This document shows, piece after piece, positions 30,110 to 55,757 of a DNA stretch of 64,000 nt. This DNA comes from Aliivibrio salmonicida LFI1238 (GTDB lineage: Bacteria; Pseudomonadota; Gammaproteobacteria; Enterobacterales; Vibrionaceae). The notes below the pieces were generated by a model. It was not told the origin of the DNA. It searched no databases and saw only the letters and a program-made list of their open reading frames with translations. The DNA lies in contig NC_011312.1 in NCBI RefSeq assembly GCF_000196495.1, positions 62,001-126,000 of the forward strand, in the 5' to 3' direction. Within the stretch, counting starts at the first letter, position 1; each line of letters opens with the position of its first letter. The position numbers and the translations under genes are program-made.

Positions 30110-30137
30110 GCCCGTTCAATAGAACGGGCTTTTATTT
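30110..30137 (+). terminator. rrn copy 1 terminator
   Basis: GCCCGTTC / GAACGGGC stem with loop AATA, followed by TTTTATTT, 14 bp after the 5S. Confidence 0.9.
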
Positions 30138-30494
30138 CGCTCCCAGTTTGTCACTGGAGGCAAGTCAAGTTAACATTTTTAAGTCTTTCATAAATAAATG
30201 AAAAGATTGAGAATATTACCTTGACTTTCAAATCAGAAAGCGTAATATACGCAGCCTGAAACGACGAAGCTGAAAGGCTAAGTGGTTGAAAGACAACGCT
30301 CTTTAACAATTTAACCAAATCAATCTGTGTGGGCACTTGTGAGTTGATAATCACTAGTTTGCATTTACTTTTCGGAGTGAATACAAACAAAAATAATCAA
30401 TGAACTGAGTGACTACACAAAATTACTTTTATGTAAGAAATCAGTATAAATCATTGAGCCGGTTTTGTTTCTGCTGAAACAAACCAAAAAACTT
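30138..30494 (+). promoter_or_regulatory. Promoter and leader of rrn copy 2
   Basis: -35 TTGACT (30221-30226), 16-bp spacer, -10 TAATAT (30243-30248), discriminator ACGCAGCC. The AT-rich tracts before it look like an UP element. A boxA GCTCTTTAACAATTT follows at about 30299. The region has no gene. The same unit recurs before copies 3 to 5. Confidence 0.85.
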
Positions 30495-32039
<1,545 letters not shown>

Positions 32040-32109
32040 ACGATAGATTACGATTTATGAGTGTTCACACAGATTGATTAGGTTAAAAAAGTAAAAGAGA
32101 CATAATGTT

Positions 32110-32186
<77 letters not shown>

Positions 32187-32225
32187 ATACTTTTCCAGTA
32201 AGTATTGGTGATAACATTATATTTT

Positions 32226-32301
32226 GGGGCTATAGCTCAGCTGGGAGAGCGCCTGCCTTGCACGCAGGAGGTCTGCGGTTCGATCCCGCATAGCTCCACC
32301 A
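32226..32301 (+). tRNA. tRNA-Ala (TGC)
   Basis: 76 bp, acceptor GGGGCTA / TAGCTCC, anticodon TGC in CTTGCAC, encoded CCA. Identical to the Ala tRNA in copy 4. Confidence 0.97.
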
Positions 32302-32570
32302 TCTTTAAGTATTCTCTTTGAGAGTCTTTAAAAATGGTTTCGAAAGAAACATTGCTCTTTAACAATTTGGAAAGCTGACTGATTTAACTAACTTACGAGT
32401 TAGATAAATCAAAATTTAAAAGTTCTTAATATCTTTTGTTTATCTTTAGATAAACAAATTAAAAACACATTCAAGTGTTCTTGTATTTTGAATCCGGCGA
32501 AAAACCAGAACTCTCAATGAAGAGTTCAACCTTGGTTGTTTATGCCATACGAAACCTCTTGGGGTTGTAT

Positions 32571-35458
<2,888 letters not shown>

Positions 35459-35551
35459 ACAACACCCAAGGGGTTTTGAACGGATTTAAGATAGCAAGAA
35501 ACAGATTGAATGTGATTAAGAACACAATACAGCTTTCCGAATTAAAGAATT

Positions 35552-35671
35552 TGCTTGGCGACCATAGCGTTATGGACCCACCTGATCCCATGCCGAACTC
35601 AGAAGTGAAACGTAATAGCGCCGATGGTGGTGTGGGGTCTCCCCATGTGAGAGTAGGACATCGCCAGGCTT
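35552..35671 (+). rRNA. rrf: 5S rRNA, copy 2
   Basis: 120 bp. It has one variant: GATGGTGGTGTGG where the other copies have GATGGTAGTGTGG. Confidence 0.96.
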
Positions 35672-35685
35672 AAATTTGAATAAGT

Positions 35686-35713
35686 ACCCGTTCAATAGAA
35701 CGGGCTTTTATTT
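35686..35713 (+). terminator. rrn copy 2 terminator
   Basis: The same stem as the copy 1 terminator, but the first base is A (ACCCGTTC / GAACGGGC), so the outermost pair is lost; TTTTATTT follows. Confidence 0.85.
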
Positions 35714-36070
35714 CGCTCCCAGTTTGTCACTGGAGGCAAGTCAAGTTAACATTTTTAAGTCTTTCATAAATAAATGAAAAGATTGAGAATATTACCTTGA
35801 CTTTCAAATCAGAAAGCGTAATATACGCAGCCTGAAACGACGAAGCTGAAAGGCTAAGTGGTTGAAAGATAACGCTCTTTAACAATTTAACCAAATCAAT
35901 CTGTGTGGGCACTTGTGAGTTGATAATCACTAGTTTGCATTTACTTTTCGGAGTGAATACAAACAAAAATAATCAATGAACTGAGTGACTACACAAAATT
36001 ACTTTTATGTAAGAAATCAGTATAAATCATTGAGCCGGTTTTGTTTCTGCTGAAACAAACCAAAAAACTT
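35714..36070 (+). promoter_or_regulatory. Promoter and leader of rrn copy 3
   Basis: TTGACT (35797-35802) and TAATAT (35819-35824), 16-bp spacer, discriminator ACGCAGCC, boxA further down. Confidence 0.85.
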
Positions 36071-37615
<1,545 letters not shown>

Positions 37616-37710
37616 ACGATAGATTACGATTTATGAGTGTTCACACAGATTGATTAGGTTAAAAAAGTAAAAAGCAATGGAAGGTGCCCAACACCTTCAA
37701 AATATCCAGT

Positions 37711-37786
37711 GTCCCGTTCGTCTAGAGGCCTAGGACACCGCCCTTTCACGGCGGTAACAGGGGTTCGACTCCCCTACGGGATACCA
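37711..37786 (+). tRNA. tRNA-Glu (TTC)
   Basis: 76 bp, acceptor GTCCCGT / ACGGGAT, anticodon TTC in CTTTCAC, encoded ACCA end. Confidence 0.96.
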
Positions 37787-37788
37787 TT

Positions 37789-37864
37789 GGGTCGTTAGCT
37801 CAGTTGGTAGAGCAGTTGACTTTTAATCAATTGGTCGCAGGTTCGAATCCTGCACGACCCACCA
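37789..37864 (+). tRNA. tRNA-Lys (TTT)
   Basis: 76 bp, acceptor GGGTCGT / ACGACCC, anticodon TTT in CTTTTAA, CCA encoded. It starts 2 bp after tRNA-Glu. Confidence 0.96.
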
Positions 37865-37895
37865 TTCTTTTTCACGAAGGAATTAAAACTTTCGT

Positions 37896-37971
37896 GGGCG
37901 ATTAGCTCAGTTGGGAGAGCACCTCCCTTACAAGGAGGGGGTCACTGGTTCGAGCCCGGTATCGCCCACCA
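37896..37971 (+). tRNA. tRNA-Val (TAC)
   Basis: 76 bp, acceptor GGGCGAT / ATCGCCC, anticodon TAC in CTTACAA, CCA encoded. Confidence 0.96.
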
Positions 37972-38240
37972 TCTTTAAGTATTCTCTTTGAGAGTCTTTA
38001 AAAATGGTTTCGAAAGAAACATTGCTCTTTAACAATTTGGAAAGCTGACTGATTTAACTAACTTACGAGTTAGATAAATCAAAATTTAAAAGTTCTTAAT
38101 ATCTTTTGTTTATCTTTAGATAAACAAATTAAAAACACATTCAAGTGTTCTTGTATTTTGAATCCGGCGAAAAACCAGAACTCTCAATGAAGAGTTCAAC
38201 CTTGGTTGTTTATGCCATACGAAACCTCTTGGGGTTGTAT

Positions 38241-41131
<2,891 letters not shown>

Positions 41132-41224
41132 ACAACACCCAAGGGGTTTTGAACGGATTTAAGATAGCAAGAAACAGATTGAATGTGATTAAGAACACAA
41201 TACAGCTTTCCGAATTAAAGAATT

Positions 41225-41344
41225 TGCTTGGCGACCATAGCGTTATGGACCCACCTGATCCCATGCCGAACTCAGAAGTGAAACGTAATAGCGCCGATGG
41301 TAGTGTGGGGTCTCCCCATGTGAGAGTAGGACATCGCCAGGCTT
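41225..41344 (+). rRNA. rrf: 5S rRNA, copy 3
   Basis: 120 bp, identical in its visible sequence to copy 1. Confidence 0.96.
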
Positions 41345-41358
41345 AAATTTGAATAAGT

Positions 41359-41386
41359 GCCCGTTCAATAGAACGGGCTTTTATTT
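41359..41386 (+). terminator. rrn copy 3 terminator
   Basis: GCCCGTTC / GAACGGGC stem, AATA loop, TTTTATTT tail. Confidence 0.9.
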
Positions 41387-41743
41387 CGCTCCCAGTTTGT
41401 CACTGGAGGCAAGTCAAGTTAACATTTTTAAGTCTTTCATAAATAAATGAAAAGATTGAGAATATTACCTTGACTTTCAAATCAGAAAGCGTAATATACG
41501 CAGCCTGAAACGACGAAGCTGAAAGGCTAAGTGGTTGAAAGATAACGCTCTTTAACAATTTAACCAAATCAATCTGTGTGGGCACTTGTGAGTTGATAAT
41601 CACTAGTTTGCATTTACTTTTCGGAGTGAATACAAACAAAAATAATCAATGAACTGAGTGACTACACAAAATTACTTTTATGTAAGAAATCAGTATAAAT
41701 CATTGAGCCGGTTTTGTTTCTGCTGAAACAAACCAAAAAACTT
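41387..41743 (+). promoter_or_regulatory. Promoter and leader of rrn copy 4
   Basis: TTGACT (41470-41475), TAATAT (41492-41497), 16-bp spacer, discriminator ACGCAGCC, then boxA. Confidence 0.85.
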
Positions 41744-43288
<1,545 letters not shown>

Positions 43289-43383
43289 ACGATAGATTAC
43301 GATTTATGAGTGTTCACACAGATTGATTAGGTTAAAAAAGTAAAAAGCAATGGAAGGTGCCCAACACCTTCAAAATATCCAGT

Positions 43384-43459
43384 GTCCCGTTCGTCTAGAG
43401 GCCTAGGACACCGCCCTTTCACGGCGGTAACAGGGGTTCGACTCCCCTACGGGATACCA
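43384..43459 (+). tRNA. tRNA-Glu (TTC)
   Basis: 76 bp, same sequence as the Glu tRNA of copy 3. Confidence 0.96.
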
Positions 43460-43461
43460 TT

Positions 43462-43537
43462 GGGTCGTTAGCTCAGTTGGTAGAGCAGTTGACTTTTAAT
43501 CAATTGGTCGCAGGTTCGAATCCTGCACGACCCACCA
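43462..43537 (+). tRNA. tRNA-Lys (TTT)
   Basis: 76 bp, same sequence as the Lys tRNA of copy 3, 2 bp after tRNA-Glu. Confidence 0.96.
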
Positions 43538-43561
43538 TTTCCTCCCAAGGAAATAAAATTT

Positions 43562-43637
43562 GGGGCTATAGCTCAGCTGGGAGAGCGCCTGCCTTGCACG
43601 CAGGAGGTCTGCGGTTCGATCCCGCATAGCTCCACCA
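43562..43637 (+). tRNA. tRNA-Ala (TGC)
   Basis: 76 bp, same sequence as the Ala tRNA of copy 2. Here it is inserted between Lys and Val, which makes the only four-tRNA spacer of the array. Confidence 0.96.
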
Positions 43638-43668
43638 TTCTTTCTCGCGAAGGAATTAAAACTTTCGT

Positions 43669-43744
43669 GGGCGATTAGCTCAGTTGGGAGAGCACCTCCC
43701 TTACAAGGAGGGGGTCACTGGTTCGAGCCCGGTATCGCCCACCA
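43669..43744 (+). tRNA. tRNA-Val (TAC)
   Basis: 76 bp, same sequence as the Val tRNA of copy 3. Confidence 0.96.
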
Positions 43745-44013
43745 TCTTTAAGTATTCTCTTTGAGAGTCTTTAAAAATGGTTTCGAAAGAAACATTGCTC
43801 TTTAACAATTTGGAAAGCTGACTGATTTAACTAACTTACGAGTTAGATAAATCAAAATTTAAAAGTTCTTAATATCTTTTGTTTATCTTTAGATAAACAA
43901 ATTAAAAACACATTCAAGTGTTCTTGTATTTTGAATCCGGCGAAAAACCAGAACTCTCAATGAAGAGTTCAACCTTGGTTGTTTATGCCATACGAAACCT
44001 CTTGGGGTTGTAT

Positions 44014-46904
<2,891 letters not shown>

Positions 46905-46997
46905 ACAACACCCAAGGGGTTTTGAACGGATTTAAGATAGCAAGAAACAGATTGAATGTGATTAAGAACACAATACAGCTTTCCGAATTAAAGAATT

Positions 46998-47117
46998 TGC
47001 TTGGCGACCATAGCGTTATGGACCCACCTGATCCCATGCCGAACTCAGAAGTGAAACGTAATAGCGCCGATGGTAGTGTGGGGTCTCCCCATGTGAGAGT
47101 AGGACATCGCCAGGCTT
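46998..47117 (+). rRNA. rrf: 5S rRNA, copy 4
   Basis: 120 bp. The base just after it differs (GCTTGAATTTG instead of GCTTAAATTTG). Confidence 0.96.
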
Positions 47118-47131
47118 GAATTTGAATAAGT

Positions 47132-47159
47132 GCCCGTTCAATAGAACGGGCTTTTATTT
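47132..47159 (+). terminator. rrn copy 4 terminator
   Basis: GCCCGTTC / GAACGGGC stem, AATA loop, TTTTATTT tail. Confidence 0.9.
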
Positions 47160-47516
47160 CGCTCCCAGTTTGTCACTGGAGGCAAGTCAAGTTAACATTT
47201 TTAAGTCTTTCATAAATAAATGAAAAGATTGAGAATATTACCTTGACTTTCAAATCAGAAAGCGTAATATATGCAGCCTGAAACGACGAAGCTGAAAGGC
47301 TAAGTGGTTGAAAGACAACGCTCTTTAACAATTTAACCAAATCAATCTGTGTGGGCACTTGTGAGTTGATAATCACTAGTTTGCATTTACTTTTCGAAGT
47401 GAATTCAAACAAAAATAATCAATGAACTGAGTGACTACACAAAATTACTTTTATGTAAGAAATCAGTATAAATCATTGAGCCGGTTTTGTTTCTGCTGAA
47501 ACAAACCAAAAAACTT
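47160..47516 (+). promoter_or_regulatory. Promoter and leader of rrn copy 5
   Basis: TTGACT (47243-47248), TAATAT (47265-47270). The discriminator reads ATGCAGCC instead of ACGCAGCC, and the leader has further changes (TTTTCGAAGTGAATTC against TTTTCGGAGTGAATAC). Confidence 0.83.
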
Positions 47517-49061
<1,545 letters not shown>

Positions 49062-49390
49062 ACGATAGATTGCGATTTATGAGTGTTCACACAGATTGAT
49101 TAGGTTTTAATAAGTTGAAGTGACAGAGCTTTAATTAATGATTTCGATTATTGATTAAAGCTTTTTGCTTTAAGCTCTTTAACAATTTGGAAAGCTGACT
49201 GATTTAACTAACTTACGAGTTAGATAAATCAAAATTTAAAAGTTCTTAATATCTTTTGTTTATCTTTAGATAAACAAATTAAAAACACATTCAAGTGTTC
49301 TTGTATTTTGAATCCGGCGAAAAACCAGAACTCTCAATGAAGAGTTCAACCTTGGTTGTTTATGCCATACGAAACCTCTTGGGGTTGTAT
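49062..49390 (+). other. 16S-23S spacer without tRNA, copy 5
   Basis: 329 bp, the same type as in copy 1, with boxA but no tRNA. Confidence 0.85.
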
Positions 49391-52281
<2,891 letters not shown>

Positions 52282-52374
52282 ACAACACCCAAGGGGTTTT
52301 GAACGGATTTAAGATAGCAAGAAACAGATTGAATGTGATTAAGAACACAATACAGCTTTCCGAATTAAAGAATT

Positions 52375-52494
52375 TGCTTGGCGACCATAGCGTTATGGAC
52401 CCACCTGATCCCATGCCGAACTCAGAAGTGAAACGTAATAGCGCCGATGGTAGTGTGGGGTCTCCCCATGTGAGAGTAGGACATCGCCAGGCTT
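52375..52494 (+). rRNA. rrf: 5S rRNA, copy 5
   Basis: 120 bp, same as copy 1. It is followed not by the usual terminator but by a hairpin, tRNA-Thr and a second 5S. Confidence 0.96.
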
Positions 52495-52502
52495 AAATTT
52501 GA

Positions 52503-52527
52503 AAACCATCCTTATTTAGGATGGTTT
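52503..52527 (+). terminator. Hairpin after the copy 5 5S (weak terminator or processing site)
   Basis: AAACCATCC (52503-52511) / GGATGGTTT (52519-52527), 7-base loop, followed by CTTCG rather than a clean T-run. Since tRNA-Thr and a 5S follow without a visible promoter, it is more likely a processing or partial termination site. Confidence 0.5.
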
Positions 52528-52552
52528 CTTCGATTAAATAAGTAAGTCGTTT

Positions 52553-52629
52553 GCTGATATAGCTCAGCCCGGTAGAGCGCACCCTTGGTAAGGGTGAGGT
52601 CCCCAGTTCGAGTCTGGGTATCAGCACCA
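52553..52629 (+). tRNA. tRNA-Thr (GGT)
   Basis: 77 bp, acceptor GCTGATA / TATCAGC, anticodon GGT in TTGGTAA, CCA encoded. It is the distal tRNA of the last rrn operon, like thrV in E. coli rrnD. Confidence 0.96.
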
Positions 52630-52644
52630 TTTACTGATAGATTT

Positions 52645-52764
52645 TGTTTAGCGACCATAGCGTTGTGGACCCACCTGATCCCATGCCGAACTCAGAAGTG
52701 AAACGCAATAGCGCCGATGGTAGTGTGGGGTCTCCCCATGTGAGAGTAGGACATCGCTAGGCTC
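52645..52764 (+). rRNA. rrf: Second 5S rRNA of the last operon, divergent copy
   Basis: About 120 bp. It differs from the other five 5S genes at the ends (TGTTTAGCG...CGCTAGGCT instead of TGCTTGGCG...CGCCAGGCT) and at GTTGTGG and GAAACGCAAT. The terminal changes largely keep the terminal helix paired, so it is probably functional. Confidence 0.93.
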
Positions 52765-52772
52765 TAATTTTA

Positions 52773-52800
52773 AAAGGCTTCCCAATGGGAGGCCTTTTTT
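52773..52800 (+). terminator. Terminator of the rrn array
   Basis: AAGGCTTCCC / GGGAGGCCTT stem with loop AAT, then TTTT; A-rich on the other side, so it may also stop ilvY transcripts. Confidence 0.85.
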
Positions 52801-52811
52801 CGTTTATAGAT

Positions 52812-53696
52812 TTAAATAAATGTATTTTCAGCTACCCGCCAAAGAGCTTGTATAACCGAATCATTTAATTTTGATTGTTTACAGCACAAGCCTAATTTAA
52901 ATGGTGCAATAGGTGTTGTATTTAACCTTTGAATTTTATCTTTTACTGGGCTGTTATTGATTACAACGTCAGGTGCTATTCCTATACCACACCCTAAAGC
53001 AACCATACTTACTATCGCCTCATGTCCAGAGACTTGAGCATAAATTGTTGGTTTGATTTTTTGTTCCTTGAACCATAAATTTGCTCTTTCTCTCGCCGTG
53101 CCTTCCTTTGGTAAAATAAAAGGAAGCGTATCCCAATTTGTATTTTCTTTATTTATATCACCGCTAAATGTGTTGTTCCCAATGGGAGCAATAATCGATA
53201 ATGGTATTTCACTTATTATTTCAAAAGCTAATTTATTCGATCTTTTTTCTGGTATGGCTGATATTGCAATATCAACCTCTGAACTTTCTACTTTCTTAAT
53301 TGCTTGAGCTGGATCTCCTGTTGAAAGCTTTATTTCAATGTGAGGATAATTCACTTTGAAATTATTTAGGAGTTGAGGTAAGTGACTATAGCTTGCGGTT
53401 ACTGAACAAAATAATTTCAATTCCCCCTTTAAACTATTATTTACAGTATTGGAGCTAGATTTGTAACTACTCCATTCACTACAAATATTTAAAGCGATAG
53501 GCATTAATTTCTTTGCTGAGCTTGTTAGTTCAACGCTTCTATTATCACGGACAAATAATGGGTGACCAATTTCATCTTCTAATTTTTGTATTTGCCGGCT
53601 TAATGCAGATAAACTTAAGTGCATAGCTTTTGACGTGTTGGTAAAGCTATGGCTTTCACATAAATGAAGGAAAGTTTGAAGTAGTTTTATATTCAT
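52812..53696 (-). CDS. ilvY: IlvY, LysR-type activator of ilvC
   Basis: 294 residues. The N-terminal winged helix-turn-helix is at about 1-60 (LLQTFLHLCESHSFTNTSKAMHLSLSALSRQIQKLEDEIG), followed by the LysR substrate-binding domain. It is divergent from ilvC with 128 bp between, the usual ilvY-ilvC arrangement. IlvY activates ilvC when acetolactate or acetohydroxybutyrate is present. The length is normal. Confidence 0.94.
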   Translation of the reverse strand: MNIKLLQTFLHLCESHSFTNTSKAMHLSLSALSRQIQKLEDEIGHPLFVRDNRSVELTSSAKKLMPIALNICSEWSSYKSSSNTVNNSLKGELKLFCSVTASYSHLPQLLNNFKVNYPHIEIKLSTGDPAQAIKKVESSEVDIAISAIPEKRSNKLAFEIISEIPLSIIAPIGNNTFSGDINKENTNWDTLPFILPKEGTARERANLWFKEQKIKPTIYAQVSGHEAIVSMVALGCGIGIAPDVVINNSPVKDKIQRLNTTPIAPFKLGLCCKQSKLNDSVIQALWRVAENTFI

Positions 53697-53824
53697 ATCG
53701 TAGTTGTTAATTTTGCAATCATGTATTGTTAATATATCACTTCTTACAATGTTAATCTTTGGTTATTATCTTTGTATGCACAGAATTATCCTAATGGATT
53801 AAATGATATTTATGGAGTTTCACA
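53697..53824. promoter_or_regulatory. ilvY-ilvC divergent control region
   Basis: The AT-rich spacer holds a dyad TTGCAAT-N5-ATTGTTAA centred near 53722 and a related TTACAATGTTAA near 53746, likely IlvY operators. The ilvC ribosome-binding site GGAG is about 8 bases before its ATG. The promoter elements are not clear enough to place. Confidence 0.55.
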
Positions 53825-55309
53825 ATGTCTAACTACTTTGATACGCTAAATTTACGTGAACAATTAGATCAACTAGGTCGTTGTCGTTTTATGGACCGCG
53901 AAGAATTTTCTACAGAAGCGGATTACCTTAAAGGTAAAAGGGTGGTTATTGTTGGCTGTGGAGCTCAAGGCCTAAATCAAGGTTTAAATATGCGAGATTC
54001 AGGTTTGAATGTTGCTTATGCTTTACGTCAGGCTGCTATTGATGAGCAACGTCAATCATTTAAGAATGCAAGCGAAAATGGTTTTGAAGTTGCTAGCTAC
54101 GAAAAATTGATCCCTCAAGCCGATTTGGTTATTAACCTTACTCCTGATAAACAGCATACGAATGTTGTTGAAACTGTTATGCCTTTAATGAAGGAAGGTG
54201 CAACGCTTGGTTACTCGCATGGCTTTAATATCGTTGAAGAAGGTATGAAAATCCGTAAAGATTTAACGGTTGTTATGGTTGCTCCTAAATGTCCAGGTAC
54301 AGAAGTTCGAGAAGAATATAAGCGTGGTTTTGGTGTTCCTACTCTTATTGCTGTTCATCCTGAAAATGATCCTAAAGGCGAAGGTTGGGATATAGCGAAA
54401 GCATGGGCGGCTGGGACTGGTGGTCATCGTGCCGGTTGTTTAGAGTCTTCATTCGTTGCTGAAGTTAAATCTGACTTAATGGGTGAACAAACAATTCTTT
54501 GTGGAATGCTGCAAGCCGGCTCTATTGTTTGTTATGAAAAAATGATCGCTGATGGTATCGATGCTAGCTATGCAGGCAAACTTCTACAATTTGGCTGGGA
54601 AACAGTTACAGAAGCACTGAAGTTTGGTGGTGTGACGCATATGATGGATCGTCTATCAAACCCAGCTAAAATTAAAGCCTTTGATTTATCTGAAGAATTA
54701 AAAGATCTAATGCGCCCACTTTATAATAAGCATATGGATGATATTATCTCGGGACATTTTTCAAGTACGATGATGGCTGACTGGGCAAATGATGATGTTA
54801 ACTTGCTAGGGTGGCGTGAAGAGACGGGTGAAACTGCTTTTGAAAACTACCCTGATTCTAGTCTGGAAATTCCAGAACAAGAATATTTTGATAATGGTAT
54901 TTTAATGGTTGCTATGGTTCGTGCTGGTGTTGAATTAGCATTTGAAGCGATGACTGCTTCAGGTATTGTAGATGAATCTGCTTATTACGAATCATTGCAT
55001 GAGCTACCATTAATCGCTAACACTGTTGCACGTAAACGCTTATATGAAATGAATGTCGTTATTTCAGATACGGCTGAATATGGTAATTATCTATTCGCAA
55101 ATGTTGCAACACCATTGCTGCGTGAAAAATTCATGCCTTTAGTTGATACTGATGTTATTGGTCGTGGTTTAGGGGCAATATCTAATCAAGTGGATAATGC
55201 TAAATTGATCGAAGTGAATGAGACTATTCGTAATCACCCAGTTGAGTATATTGGTGAAGAACTACGCGGTTATATGACTGATATGAAAACAATTGCTGTT
55301 GGTGGTTAA
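53825..55309 (+). CDS. ilvC: Ketol-acid reductoisomerase (class II)
   Basis: 494 residues, the long class II form found in enterics and vibrios. The NADPH-binding loop GCGAQGLNQG is at residues 44-53 with downstream RQAAIDEQRQS. The duplicated knotted C-terminal domains have the metal ligands in KSDLMGEQTILCG and the second E-rich repeat. It makes 2,3-dihydroxyisovalerate and its isoleucine counterpart. It is followed by a strong terminator. Confidence 0.97.
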   Translation: MSNYFDTLNLREQLDQLGRCRFMDREEFSTEADYLKGKRVVIVGCGAQGLNQGLNMRDSGLNVAYALRQAAIDEQRQSFKNASENGFEVASYEKLIPQADLVINLTPDKQHTNVVETVMPLMKEGATLGYSHGFNIVEEGMKIRKDLTVVMVAPKCPGTEVREEYKRGFGVPTLIAVHPENDPKGEGWDIAKAWAAGTGGHRAGCLESSFVAEVKSDLMGEQTILCGMLQAGSIVCYEKMIADGIDASYAGKLLQFGWETVTEALKFGGVTHMMDRLSNPAKIKAFDLSEELKDLMRPLYNKHMDDIISGHFSSTMMADWANDDVNLLGWREETGETAFENYPDSSLEIPEQEYFDNGILMVAMVRAGVELAFEAMTASGIVDESAYYESLHELPLIANTVARKRLYEMNVVISDTAEYGNYLFANVATPLLREKFMPLVDTDVIGRGLGAISNQVDNAKLIEVNETIRNHPVEYIGEELRGYMTDMKTIAVGG

Positions 55310-55323
55310 CTTACATAATTAAT

Positions 55324-55354
55324 AAAAAAGCCCGATATTATATCGGGCTTTTTT
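55324..55354 (+). terminator. ilvC terminator
   Basis: AAAAAAGCCCGATA / TATCGGGCTTTTTT with a 3-base loop. It is symmetric, so it can also serve ubiK on the other strand. Confidence 0.92.
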
Positions 55355-55396
55355 GTATCTAAAGGAATTGTTCTAATCTTAAGAACAAAATTATGT

Positions 55397-55648
55397 TTAT
55401 TTTTCAGATAGTTTTTCTTCTAATAAAGCTAATTTTTGTTCCATTTCTGTTAGCTTTTTCCTAGTGCGCAATAGAACTTGAGTTTGAACATCAAATTCTT
55501 CGCGTGCTACGATATCTAGCTTATTTAATTGACCTTGAATGACCTGGCGAACTTTCTGTTCAACATCAGTTCCTAATTCTTTTACTGGTTGCGGCATTGA
55601 ATCATGAATTTGCTTGGCAACTTGCTCTAATTTTTTTGGATTAAACAT
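55397..55648 (-). CDS. ubiK: UbiK ubiquinone biosynthesis accessory factor
   Basis: 83 residues. It begins MFNPKKLEQVAKQIHDSMP and ends in a coiled coil (TRKKLTEMEQKLALLEEKLSEK), the BMFP-domain pattern of YqiC/UbiK, which binds UbiJ and helps ubiquinone assembly at the membrane. A normal short gene between ilvC and the efflux operon. Confidence 0.92.
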   Translation of the reverse strand: MFNPKKLEQVAKQIHDSMPQPVKELGTDVEQKVRQVIQGQLNKLDIVAREEFDVQTQVLLRTRKKLTEMEQKLALLEEKLSEK

Positions 55649-55713
55649 TATCTACCCTTGTTAAATATTTTTTATATTTTAAGCAAAGAGCAACGACTTG
55701 TCGCTAGACAAAT

Positions 55714-55740
55714 AAAAAAAAGGCTACCGAAGTAGCCTAT
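55714..55740 (-). terminator. Terminator of the vexRAB operon
   Basis: On the minus strand AGGCTAC / GTAGCCT with loop TTCG, followed by TTTTTTTATTTG, 18 bp after the vexB stop. Confidence 0.88.
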
Positions 55741-55757
55741 TCTTTATTTTAAAGAAG

